The translations under genes were made by a program, and so were the position numbers. Shown here piece after piece: positions 25,721 to 33,645 of a stretch of DNA of 64,000 nt (within the stretch, counting starts at the first letter, position 1; each line of letters opens with the position of its first letter). Origin of the DNA: Bacteroidales bacterium (lineage in GTDB: Bacteria > Bacteroidota > Bacteroidia > Bacteroidales > CAIWKO01). The stretch spans positions 18,132 to 82,131 of the forward strand of contig JALOBU010000011.1 in assembly GCA_023228145.1 (NCBI GenBank), given 5' to 3'. Under the pieces are notes generated by a model. That model did no database searches and had not been told where the DNA came from. It saw nothing but the letters and a program-made list of their open reading frames with translations.

Positions 25721-26086
25721 ATGAATATTAAATTGGGAAATATCAAAAAACTTCATGTAATAGGCGACAGAGTGCTTGTAAAAAAAACCAAAACAATTGA
25801 CCGGACAAAATCAGGTTTGATACTTCCGCCCGGAGTTACAGAAAAAGAAGATATTCAGTCCGGTTATGTTATCAAACCAGGTCCGGGTTATCCAATACCC
25901 ATTGTCGCAGATGAAGACGAAGCATGGAAAAATAAGGAAGACAAAGTTAAATATATCCCCTTGCAGGCCAAAGAAGGTGACCTGGTAATTTATCTTCAAA
26001 ATCAGGCTCATGAAATAGAATTCGATAAAGAGAAGTATTTCATAGTACCCAATTCAGCAATATTATTATTGTATCGTGATGAATAA
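25721..26086 (+). CDS. GroES-like (Cpn10-family) protein, not linked to groEL
   Basis: The 121 residues follow the GroES fold: GDRVLVKKTK (about 15-24), a mobile-loop-like segment SGLILPPGVTEKED (about 31-44), SGYVIKPGPGYPIP, then EGDLVIYLQNQAHEIEFDKEKYFIVPNSAILLLY at the end, equivalent to the C-terminal strands of GroES. Compared with the roughly 95-residue chaperonin partner it carries an extra acidic and Lys-rich segment (about 65-85) between the dome region and the second half. There is no groEL next to it. It may be a second co-chaperone or a repurposed Cpn10 fold; which one cannot be told from sequence alone. It is a monocistronic gene with its own promoter. Confidence 0.8.
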   Translation: MNIKLGNIKKLHVIGDRVLVKKTKTIDRTKSGLILPPGVTEKEDIQSGYVIKPGPGYPIPIVADEDEAWKNKEDKVKYIPLQAKEGDLVIYLQNQAHEIEFDKEKYFIVPNSAILLLYRDE

Positions 26087-26170
26087 GGCAGAAATATTTG
26101 CCATTACTCTTTAGTAACCCTTGATATATTGATATTCCGTTAATTACAAAGATTAACAAAAGTTTAACGG

Positions 26171-26204
26171 TTTTTTTAGTTCGCATATTACCGAACTAAA
26201 AAAA
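26171..26204 (+). promoter_or_regulatory. Perfect inverted repeat, probable operator of the efflux operon
   Basis: Arms TTTTTTTAGTTCG (26171-26183) and CGAACTAAAAAAA (26192-26204) are exact 13-base reverse complements around an 8-base spacer. The site overlaps the expected -33 region of the promoter whose -7 box is at 26212-26219, just upstream of the GbsR-type regulator gene. Autoregulatory binding by that regulator is the obvious inference. Confidence 0.7.
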
Positions 26205-26211
26205 CTATGTG

Positions 26212-26219
26212 TAATTTTG
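26212..26219 (+). promoter_or_regulatory. -7 promoter box of the regulator and efflux operon
   Basis: TAATTTTG matches TAnnTTTG and lies 19 bases before the ATG at 26239. The inverted repeat at 26171-26204 covers the -33 position. Confidence 0.45.
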
Positions 26220-26238
26220 CCGTCGAAAATTTTTGAAA

Positions 26239-26703
26239 ATGAACACTGAAGAAAGAATCAAAGCACAATGGGAATTGGTAGAAACCATTGGCCGTGTTTA
26301 TGAAAAGCAGGGCTTTGGAACTATTACCGGTCGTATTGCTGGGCTTCTGACCGTAATGGATAAAGAGCAATTTACTTTTGATGAAATCGTCGAAGAATTG
26401 AATATAAGTAAAAGCTCTGCCAGTCATGGCCTGCGGCTTCTGGAAACTCAGAATCAGATAGAATACATTACTCAGCCCGGCGACCGCAAACGATATTTTC
26501 GGGTTAGGACACAAGATAAATTTGCTATTATTGATAACCACCATATGATACTTAACAATTCAAGGAATATTTTTCAATCAATTTTGGAACTAAAAGCCGA
26601 TAAGAATACGAAGGTGTCTGTTTATATCAGTGATGTGTTGAGTTTGTTATGTTTTTTTCTCGAGAAGTTTGAGGATTTAAAAACAATGTATTTGAACAAG
26701 TGA
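26239..26703 (+). CDS. GbsR/MarR-type transcriptional regulator of the efflux operon
   Basis: This 154-residue protein starts at the ATG at 26239; a TTG two codons earlier is unnecessary. It has an N-terminal helix, then a winged helix-turn-helix (TITGRIAGLLTVMD, FTFDEIVEELNISKSSASHGLRLLE, wing ITQPGDRKRYFRV) and a C-terminal helical dimerisation part, matching the GbsR branch of the MarR superfamily. In Bacteroidota such genes commonly head TolC-adaptor-RND operons, as here, where the tolC-like gene follows after 22 bases. Repression through the upstream inverted repeat, relieved by a ligand, is inferred; the ligand is unknown. Confidence 0.88.
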   Translation: MNTEERIKAQWELVETIGRVYEKQGFGTITGRIAGLLTVMDKEQFTFDEIVEELNISKSSASHGLRLLETQNQIEYITQPGDRKRYFRVRTQDKFAIIDNHHMILNNSRNIFQSILELKADKNTKVSVYISDVLSLLCFFLEKFEDLKTMYLNK

Positions 26704-26725
26704 TAAATTATAAAAAAATGATGGT

Positions 26726-28105
26726 ATGAGAATGTTTAAGATTTTTTTGTTGATAATATTTATAATGACAGATTGTGTTTTGTATGGGCAGGAACAATCA
26801 TACACTCTGTCATTGACCCAGGCTCGCGATTATGCTTTACAAAATAATAAATCGTTAATGAATGCAAGGGCAGGTATAGCTTCATCCAAACAAAAGTTGA
26901 ATGAAACAATTGCCCAGGGCTTGCCCCAGGTGGAAGGCAGCCTGAACTACATGACCTATTTTAACTATGAAATGAATTTCAGTATGGGGAGTTCCGACAC
27001 CGAGCCAAATATCAATTATGCGCTGCTGGACCTTGGTGACATGGAAGTATTAAACGCGATCAGCCAGATGTTTGGCTCTTCCGAACCGATAGTGATGAAC
27101 GACCAACTCTCCGGCAAAGTGCAATTATCCCAGCTTATTTTCAGCGGGCAATACCTTGCAGGGATCAAAACAGCGAAAATTGCGCGCAAATTATCAGAGC
27201 AGAGCGTGGTGGCAAGCGAGCAGGATGTTAAAGAAAACGTTACGAACACCTATTATCAGATTCTGACCAGTGAACGCACCTTAAAGATTATTAATGGCAA
27301 CATAAAAAACCTGAACGAAATACTTCAGCATACCACCAATATGTATAACGCAGGACTGGCGGAAGAAACCGACGTGGACCAGTTGAAAATAACGGTGAAC
27401 CAGTTAAAAAACTCACAGAAGGCACTGGAAAGGATGACTCAGTTGAGCTATAACATGCTTAAATTTCAGTTGGGCGTTCCACCAGCTACTTCGATAATAC
27501 TTACGGACAGCCTGACACAGCTTCTGGATGCTGCCAATCCGCAAATGGCTTTAGCCAAAGACTTCAACATTTCTGAAAATATTAATTATCAGATGATGGA
27601 ATCGCAGGTGGCGCTTAGTAAAAAACAGGTTGACCTCCGGAAATGGGCTTATGCACCTACCATTGCCGGTTATTATAATTATACCGGAAAGATCCTTAAG
27701 ACAGATTTTGATTTAAATCCAAGCCACCTGGTGGGAGTTACCATGTCGGTGCCTATTTGGTCAAGCGGCGTAAGAAAAGCGCAGCTTGCACAGTCAAAAA
27801 TAAGTTATGATATTGCTCTCCGTAACAAGGATATCGTCAAGGACCAACTGGAACTTCAAAAAACTCAGTTATTGTATGTGTACCAGAATGCCCTGGAAAA
27901 CTATGAAACCCAGAAAGAAAACGTTTCTGTTGCCGGAAGGGTTTATCAGAGTATTCAGAACAAATATAAGCACGGCGCAGCCTCCAGCCTAGATCTGACA
28001 CAGGCAAACGGCAATTACCTGACTGCCGAGAGTAATTATTATTCGTCCATATTGACGCTGCTTCAGGCGCAGACTTCACTTGACAAACTTTATAACAAAT
28101 TATAA
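26726..28105 (+). CDS. TolC-family outer-membrane efflux protein
   Basis: The 459-residue product has a signal peptide (about 1-22, ending LYGQ) and two halves of long helices with the OEP pattern: LTLSQARDYALQNN-like start (SLTQARDYALQNNKSL, about 28-43), AQGLPQVEGSLNY, and a second half with a matching QSIQNKYKHGAASSLDLTQA segment (about 410-430). It should form the trimeric outer-membrane channel of the tripartite pump whose adaptor and RND genes follow directly. Confidence 0.93.
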   Translation: MRMFKIFLLIIFIMTDCVLYGQEQSYTLSLTQARDYALQNNKSLMNARAGIASSKQKLNETIAQGLPQVEGSLNYMTYFNYEMNFSMGSSDTEPNINYALLDLGDMEVLNAISQMFGSSEPIVMNDQLSGKVQLSQLIFSGQYLAGIKTAKIARKLSEQSVVASEQDVKENVTNTYYQILTSERTLKIINGNIKNLNEILQHTTNMYNAGLAEETDVDQLKITVNQLKNSQKALERMTQLSYNMLKFQLGVPPATSIILTDSLTQLLDAANPQMALAKDFNISENINYQMMESQVALSKKQVDLRKWAYAPTIAGYYNYTGKILKTDFDLNPSHLVGVTMSVPIWSSGVRKAQLAQSKISYDIALRNKDIVKDQLELQKTQLLYVYQNALENYETQKENVSVAGRVYQSIQNKYKHGAASSLDLTQANGNYLTAESNYYSSILTLLQAQTSLDKLYNKL

Positions 28106-28134
28106 TCATTTATAAACTTTAATAATTAAACATA

Positions 28135-29181
28135 ATGAAACGCTACTTCTCACTTCTAATCCTGTTATCCGTTTTTTTTGCTTCATGCAGCAATGAAAAA
28201 AAGAATGATGCTAACGTACCAACAGCCGACACCACGGTTTATCGCGTAAAGACCATGTTGCTCGAAAAACAAAATATTGCGCAGAAGATCGAATATACGG
28301 CCAGTTTGCTGCCATACGAAGAAATAAATTATGCCCCGGCAGCTCCGGGAAGGATCGACCAGATCAATGTGGAGGTCGGGAGCCGTGTAAGCAAAGGAAC
28401 GGTGATTGCCCGCATGGACCGCACGAACTATAATAATGCCAACGAACAATTGCAGAGCGCACGTTCCAACTTTATGCGTATGGACACCCTTCATAAACTC
28501 AACAGTATTTCGGATGCGCAGTGGGAAGCCGCAAAAACCCAATACGAGGTTGCCAAAACCAATGTTGATTTTCTTGCAGGCAACACCACGCTGGTTTCTC
28601 CCATCAACGGGATTGTTACCGGGAAATATTTCCAAAGCGGTGAACTTTATTCCGGTGTTCCAAACACTGCTGCCGGGAAAGCAGCTATTGTCACGCTCAT
28701 GCAGATCAACCCATTGAAAGCAAAGATCAATATTTCCGAGCGCTACTACCCTTTGATTAAACTGGGTATGAAAGCGGATGTCGGAGTTGATATTTTCAAG
28801 GAAAAAACTTTTCAGGGCGTGGTATTCAGGATTTATCCGACTGTCAGTTCGGATACCCGTACATTCCCCGTTGAACTTACCATCCCCAATTCGGATGAAA
28901 AATTACGCCCGGGAATGTTTGCAAGGGTGTCGCTCGATCTGGGTGAAGCCAGCGCACTTGTGGTGCCTGCTACAGCTTTGGTGAAACAGGAAGGTACCAA
29001 TAATCGCTTTATATTTATTGCAGGTGCGGACAATGTAGCCCATAAAATTGAAGTAGAGATCGGCACCCGATTCGATGATAAAATAGAGATCATTTCTGAA
29101 AAGATCAAAGAAGGAGATCAGATCATTATCGCCGGGCAGAACAAGCTTATGGATGGTTCACATATTTCGGTCGTGAAGTGA
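28135..29181 (+). CDS. RND efflux periplasmic adaptor lipoprotein (membrane fusion protein)
   Basis: Residues 1-18 are a lipoprotein signal peptide with the modified Cys at 18 (FFASC). The mature 330 residues follow the HlyD/AcrA order: a lipoyl half (APAAPGRIDQINVEVGSRVSKG, about 62-83), a short helical hairpin, the second lipoyl half (LVSPINGIVTGKYFQSGE), a beta-barrel (FRIYPTVSSDTRTFPVELTIPN) and a membrane-proximal domain ending IIAGQNKLMDGS. It links the inner-membrane pump to the TolC-type channel. The gene is visibly richer in G and C than most of the window. Confidence 0.93.
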   Translation: MKRYFSLLILLSVFFASCSNEKKNDANVPTADTTVYRVKTMLLEKQNIAQKIEYTASLLPYEEINYAPAAPGRIDQINVEVGSRVSKGTVIARMDRTNYNNANEQLQSARSNFMRMDTLHKLNSISDAQWEAAKTQYEVAKTNVDFLAGNTTLVSPINGIVTGKYFQSGELYSGVPNTAAGKAAIVTLMQINPLKAKINISERYYPLIKLGMKADVGVDIFKEKTFQGVVFRIYPTVSSDTRTFPVELTIPNSDEKLRPGMFARVSLDLGEASALVVPATALVKQEGTNNRFIFIAGADNVAHKIEVEIGTRFDDKIEIISEKIKEGDQIIIAGQNKLMDGSHISVVK

Positions 29182-29230
29182 AACGGAAAATCAAAGAATT
29201 TTTTACAAAGAACTATAAAGAAATAAAGCT

Positions 29231-32200
29231 ATGAGTATATATGGAAGTGCCGTAAAGAAGCCTGTTACGACGTTGATGATTTTTATTGCAATTATTGTGG
29301 TCGGGATTTACTCATTTACCCGGCTGCCGATTGACCTGTATCCCGAGATAGAAATACCGGCCATCATGGTTTACACCGGGTATTCCGGTGCCAATGCCGC
29401 AGATATTGAAACAAATATCTCAAAACCTATTGAAAATACACTGAATACCGTCAGTAACCTGAAAGAAGTTTATTCCACCTCCAGGGATAATGCTTCGGTT
29501 GTTACTCTTGAATTTGAATACGGGACAGACCTTGACGGTGCGGCCAACGATGTGAGGGACGCCCTGGGAATGGTTACGCGCTATTTGCCGGAGGGAGCAG
29601 ATGACCCAATAATTTTCAAGTTTAGCACCAACATGATGCCTATCATGTTTTTCGCAATTACCGCAGACGAAAGTTATGAAGGAATCGAAGAAGAATTGAA
29701 CGAAAAACTGGTTAATCCACTGAACCGCATTGACGGGATCGGTTCTGTTTCACTAATTGGAGCGCCGATCCGAGAGGTAAGCGTAAATATTGACCCGCGG
29801 AAAATGGAGGCCTATAACCTGACGATAGAACAAATCGGTAATGTTTTGCGTGCAGAAAACCTGAACATGCCTGCCGGATCGGTGGATATGGGGCAGATGA
29901 CTTATCCGCTTCGGGTTCAGGGCGAATTTGAGCAAAGTGAACAGATAAAAAACGTAGTTCTTACCAATTATCAGGGAAAAACCATCTACCTGAAAGATGT
30001 GGCTGTCGTGAACGACTCTATTCGTAAAATGAGCCTTGACGAAAAAATCAATGGCAGAAAAGGTGTCCGCATGATGATCATGAAACAGTCCGGCGCCAAT
30101 ACAGTGCAGATAGCCAAAGAAGTGAACAAAAAGGTCGCCGAACTGAAAAAAGACCTGCCGGCCGATGTCAAGATTGACCCGATATGGGATACCAGTGATT
30201 TTATTACAAATTCTATTAACAACCTGACGGAAACCTTACTGTTTGCCTTTTTATTTGTGATGCTGGTGGTAATTTTCTTCCTGGGAAAATGGAGGGCAAC
30301 ATTTATCATCATCCTGACTATTCCTATTTCGCTGATTGTCGCCTTTATCTACCTTGGAATTTCAGGCAGCACCATTAATATTATTTCGCTTTCGGCCTTG
30401 TCCATAGGTATCGGAATGGTGGTGGATGATGCGATCGTGGTACTTGAGAATATTACCCGGCACATCGAGCGTGGTAGTTCGCCACGGGAAGCCGCCGTAT
30501 ATGCTACTAACGAGGTGTGGCTTGCTGTAATTGCCTCCACCCTGACCATTGTCGCCGTTTTCTTCCCGCTTACCCTGGTATCAGGAATGACAGGGATCAT
30601 GTTTAAACAATTGGGATGGATCGTGACCATAACTATCCTCACTTCGGCTATTGCTGCTATCACAATTACACCTATGCTTAGCTCAAAGTTTTTAGGATTG
30701 AAACCTGTGAAAAAGAAACCAGGCTGGTTCAGCCATGAGCGTCTGGTGGTTCCGTTATTGGACAAGATGGACAGCTTTTATGTCCGCTCCCTGAGATGGA
30801 GTTTACGTCATAAAAAAATCATTGTTTTCGGGGCTTTTGGAATCCTCTTGTTTTCAGTATTACTGGCCACATCATTAAAGACTGAGTTCATCCCTGAAAC
30901 GGATCAGGGCCAATTGTCTGCTGTTATCGAATTGCCTGCGGGTATCAGGGTGGATGAAACTGTGAAGATTACCCGTAAGATTGAAGATTATATTAATAAA
31001 GAAATCCCAGAGAAAAAATTGATTTCCACTTCTTCAGGTGCAAATGACCAGGCCGGAATCGCTGCTTTATTCCAGAGCTCTGGAACCAATATCATTAATG
31101 TTACCATGAGGCTCGTTACCGCCTCTGAAAGAAACCGTTCTACTGCTGATGTTGCTGACCAGCTCCGTAATTATCTGGAGACCATTCCTGAAATTGTAAA
31201 GTATAATGTTACTGCAGGAGGTGGTATGGACATGGGTGGGGGAAATACTGTGGACCTTCAGATATTCGGTTACGATTTTGACCAGACCACGGCCCTTGCC
31301 AATGATCTGGCAGAGAAAATCAAAAAAATTGAAGGAGCCAAAAATGTGATCATCAGCCGTGAAAAATCAAAACCTGAATTAAGGGTGACACTGGATAAGG
31401 ATAAAATGTCGCAGAACGGATTAAGTACTGCTGTGGTTTCCACAATGATCCGCAACAGATTCCTTGGTTTAACAGCAACCCAGTTCCGCGAATCAGGAAA
31501 TGAATATGATGTGTTGGTGCGCTTTGAAGAAAAGTACAGAAGTTCCATAGTCGATATTGAGAATATCAGCATCCCTACCGCTGCAGGTATGATCAAGCTC
31601 GGCGATATTGCTAATATTGAAGAGTTCTGGTCACCGCCAAATATTGAAAGAGAGCACCGAGAAAGGGTGGTTTCCATTAAAGTGACACCATATAAGGTTT
31701 CACTCGGTGAAATGGCAAATAAAATCAAAGCTGAGGTGAAAAAAGTGGACGCGCCTTCCGGTATTATGATGAATGTTGGCGGTTCTTACGAAGACCTTGA
31801 GGATTCATTCAAAGACTTGGCGCTGCTGCTGCTGCTGAGCCTTGTACTCGTGTACCTTGTAATGGCATCTCAGTTTGAATCACTCAAGATGCCGCTGATC
31901 ATCATGGTGTCTGTTCCTTTTGCCTTCACAGGGGTTATTCTTGCCCTGGTACTGACAAAGACGACCTTAAGCATCATTGCCGCTTTAGGCGCCATTCTGC
32001 TTATTGGTATTGCCGTTAAAAATGCTATTGTGCTGATCGACTTTACCAACCTGATGCGCGACAGGGGGAACAGCCTTGACGAGGCAATTCTGAAAGCCGG
32101 CCGGTCACGTTTACGCCCTGTAATTATGACTACCGCCACCACAATTTTAGGTATGCTTCCGCTGGCGCTAAGTACAGGCGAAGGTTCTGAAATTTGGAGA

Positions 32201-32350
32201 CCAATGGGAATTGTAGTTGTTGGCGGTTTAATATTCAGTACCCTTGTTACCATGATATTAGTTCCGGTGGTTTATCGTATCGTGGTGAGAAGAACCGAGC
32301 GAAAAGCCAAAAGAGATGCTGTAGCTGTTATGAATTCTATTGATATTTAA
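29231..32350 (+). CDS. RND-family efflux pump, inner-membrane permease (HAE1/AcrB type)
   Basis: The 1,039 residues show the RND duplication: one TM helix near the N-terminus (PVTTLMIFIAIIVVGIYSF), a porter domain, TM2-6 at about 330-500, a second porter domain and TM7-12 at about 860-1,020. The proton-relay pair DD is present in GIGMVVDDAIVVLENI (about 396-411), and the conserved SIGIG and MTATTTILGMLPLALSTGEGSE-type segment occurs near 960-985, so the pump should be active. HAE1-type pumps export drugs, bile-like amphiphiles or dyes by proton antiport; the substrate here cannot be read from sequence. It is third in the regulator-tolC-adaptor-pump operon and is followed after 11 bases by the PII-like gene. 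Confidence 0.95.
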   Translation: MSIYGSAVKKPVTTLMIFIAIIVVGIYSFTRLPIDLYPEIEIPAIMVYTGYSGANAADIETNISKPIENTLNTVSNLKEVYSTSRDNASVVTLEFEYGTDLDGAANDVRDALGMVTRYLPEGADDPIIFKFSTNMMPIMFFAITADESYEGIEEELNEKLVNPLNRIDGIGSVSLIGAPIREVSVNIDPRKMEAYNLTIEQIGNVLRAENLNMPAGSVDMGQMTYPLRVQGEFEQSEQIKNVVLTNYQGKTIYLKDVAVVNDSIRKMSLDEKINGRKGVRMMIMKQSGANTVQIAKEVNKKVAELKKDLPADVKIDPIWDTSDFITNSINNLTETLLFAFLFVMLVVIFFLGKWRATFIIILTIPISLIVAFIYLGISGSTINIISLSALSIGIGMVVDDAIVVLENITRHIERGSSPREAAVYATNEVWLAVIASTLTIVAVFFPLTLVSGMTGIMFKQLGWIVTITILTSAIAAITITPMLSSKFLGLKPVKKKPGWFSHERLVVPLLDKMDSFYVRSLRWSLRHKKIIVFGAFGILLFSVLLATSLKTEFIPETDQGQLSAVIELPAGIRVDETVKITRKIEDYINKEIPEKKLISTSSGANDQAGIAALFQSSGTNIINVTMRLVTASERNRSTADVADQLRNYLETIPEIVKYNVTAGGGMDMGGGNTVDLQIFGYDFDQTTALANDLAEKIKKIEGAKNVIISREKSKPELRVTLDKDKMSQNGLSTAVVSTMIRNRFLGLTATQFRESGNEYDVLVRFEEKYRSSIVDIENISIPTAAGMIKLGDIANIEEFWSPPNIEREHRERVVSIKVTPYKVSLGEMANKIKAEVKKVDAPSGIMMNVGGSYEDLEDSFKDLALLLLLSLVLVYLVMASQFESLKMPLIIMVSVPFAFTGVILALVLTKTTLSIIAALGAILLIGIAVKNAIVLIDFTNLMRDRGNSLDEAILKAGRSRLRPVIMTTATTILGMLPLALSTGEGSEIWRPMGIVVVGGLIFSTLVTMILVPVVYRIVVRRTERKAKRDAVAVMNSIDI

Positions 32351-32361
32351 AATTATTCCAC

Positions 32362-32655
32362 ATGAAAGCAATAATGATCGTATATAACCAGGCCATGACC
32401 GAAAAAATTGAATACCTTCTGGAAAAACTAAATATCAGAGGTTTCACACAATGGCCTATGGTCTATGGTACCGGTACAACCGATGGCGAACCCAGAATGG
32501 GAACCCATACCTGGCCTGAAATGAATTCAGCTATCATCAGCATCGTTAATGATGATATTGTAGATGCCTTGCTTGAAAAAGTAAAAAAACTTGATAGTAT
32601 AAATAAAGAGATAGGAATACGTGCTTTTGTATGGAATATAGAAAAAACCGTTTAG
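32362..32655 (+). CDS. Small PII-like transporter-associated protein (PG0541 type)
   Basis: This 97-residue soluble protein starts KAIMIVYNQAMTEKIEYLLEK and has the alternating strand-helix-strand pattern of the PII/CutA ferredoxin-like fold, with FTQWPMVYGTG at about 28-38 and a second half AIISIVNDDIVDALLEKVKKL. Its sequence and position just after an RND pump match the group annotated in Bacteroidota as PG0541-family transporter-associated protein. A regulatory or sensor role for the pump is an inference; there is no recognisable PII uridylylation loop. It is translated 11 bases after the pump gene and is probably the last gene of the operon. Confidence 0.75.
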   Translation: MKAIMIVYNQAMTEKIEYLLEKLNIRGFTQWPMVYGTGTTDGEPRMGTHTWPEMNSAIISIVNDDIVDALLEKVKKLDSINKEIGIRAFVWNIEKTV

Positions 32656-32702
32656 AAAATTTTACTTTTAGATGAGCAAAGATTATTACTAAAACCATAA
32701 GC

Positions 32703-33404
32703 TTATTTTTTTGTATCAGGTATCAGTTTCATACCAAATACTTTTGAAATATTTTCTTTAAGCTTTAGCTTAACATCTTCAACATCACAAAATTTATTTA
32801 ACTCTTTCTGGAGTGATGTTACTGCTTTGTCGGTGAAGCCGCAGGGATTAATATAATTAAAATAAGTCAGGTCTGTATTCACATTAAATGCAAAACCGTG
32901 CATGCTAACGTAGCGGCTTGTCCGTATTCCAATAGCGCATATCTTTCTGGCATGTGAACTATGAGCCTCAAGCCAGACTCCTGTGGCTCCTTCAAGCCTT
33001 CCGGCAGCAATATTATATTCCGAAAGTGTAAGGATGATAGACTCTTCAATGGCATGAACGTAAGTTTTAACACCCATATTAAATTGTTCTAAATCCAAAA
33101 TCGGATACCCCACAATTTGCCCGGGACCATGATAAGTGATATCTCCTCCGCGGTTTGTTCTGTGAAAAACAGCATTTTTTGCCTGAAGTTGTATGTAATC
33201 AATCAGAAGATTGTTTTCAGAGCCGCTTTTTCCCAAAGTGTAAACATGAGGGTGTTCGCAAAAAAGTAAATGGTTTAAAACTTCGTTTTCAATTATTGGT
33301 TTGCCGGTTTTATGAAAAATTATTTTATTGAATATCTGTTCTTGTATTTCATAAGCCCTATCATAAGATATCAATCTTAAATCCCTGAATTTAACTTCCA
33401 TCAT
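32703..33404 (-). CDS. lipB: Octanoyl-[acyl-carrier-protein]-protein N-octanoyltransferase
   Basis: LipB moves octanoate from ACP to lipoyl domains of 2-oxoacid dehydrogenases and the glycine cleavage system, the first step in lipoate synthesis. The 233-residue protein has RGGDITYHGPGQIVGYPI (about 76-93), the Lys segment RKICAIGIR (about 151-159) followed by SMHGFAFNV, and the catalytic Cys in NPCGFTDKAVTSL (about 186). All key residues are intact. The start could be either of two adjacent ATG codons. It is a single minus-strand gene, with a promoter at 33457-33488. Confidence 0.96.
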   Translation of the reverse strand: MMEVKFRDLRLISYDRAYEIQEQIFNKIIFHKTGKPIIENEVLNHLLFCEHPHVYTLGKSGSENNLLIDYIQLQAKNAVFHRTNRGGDITYHGPGQIVGYPILDLEQFNMGVKTYVHAIEESIILTLSEYNIAAGRLEGATGVWLEAHSSHARKICAIGIRTSRYVSMHGFAFNVNTDLTYFNYINPCGFTDKAVTSLQKELNKFCDVEDVKLKLKENISKVFGMKLIPDTKK

Positions 33405-33456
33405 AATGTTAATATTTTTGTTTGATGAACTTGAACCCTAAGCTATATTTGAGCAG

Positions 33457-33488
33457 CAAAAATAGAAAAATTTATTTCGAGCACTCAA
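33457..33488 (-). promoter_or_regulatory. Promoter of lipB
   Basis: On the minus strand TTG (33488-33486), a 21-base spacer and TATTTTTG (33464-33457) match the Bacteroidota consensus, giving a leader of about 45 bases. Confidence 0.5.
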
Positions 33489-33618
33489 CATTAAATATAA
33501 TCCTATAACTATGGTAAAACTATTTATATAAAATATAGTTAAAAAATTTTTTCTGATAATCTTTTAGCTCTACCGGTGGGATTTTTTATTTTGTAATAAT
33601 CATTGAAAAATTTCTGGT

Positions 33619-33626
33619 TACTTTTG
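33619..33626 (+). promoter_or_regulatory. -7 promoter box of lysS
   Basis: TACTTTTG matches TAnnTTTG and ends 19 bases before the lysS ATG, the same spacing as for other promoters here. TTG at 33604 is too close and TTTG at 33590 rather far to be a normal -33 element. Confidence 0.4.
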
Positions 33627-33645
33627 CATTAAATAAAAAATTATT

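Noticed and set aside
32696..32705. Palindrome ATAAGCTTAT between the convergent PII-like and lipB genes as a terminator
   Set aside because: Ten bases with no loop cannot form a useful hairpin.
33560..33592. ACCGGT-containing segment followed by T-rich DNA upstream of lysS as a possible terminator or T-box
   Set aside because: The palindrome is only six bases with no loop, and there is no stem-loop large enough. No T-box features are present.
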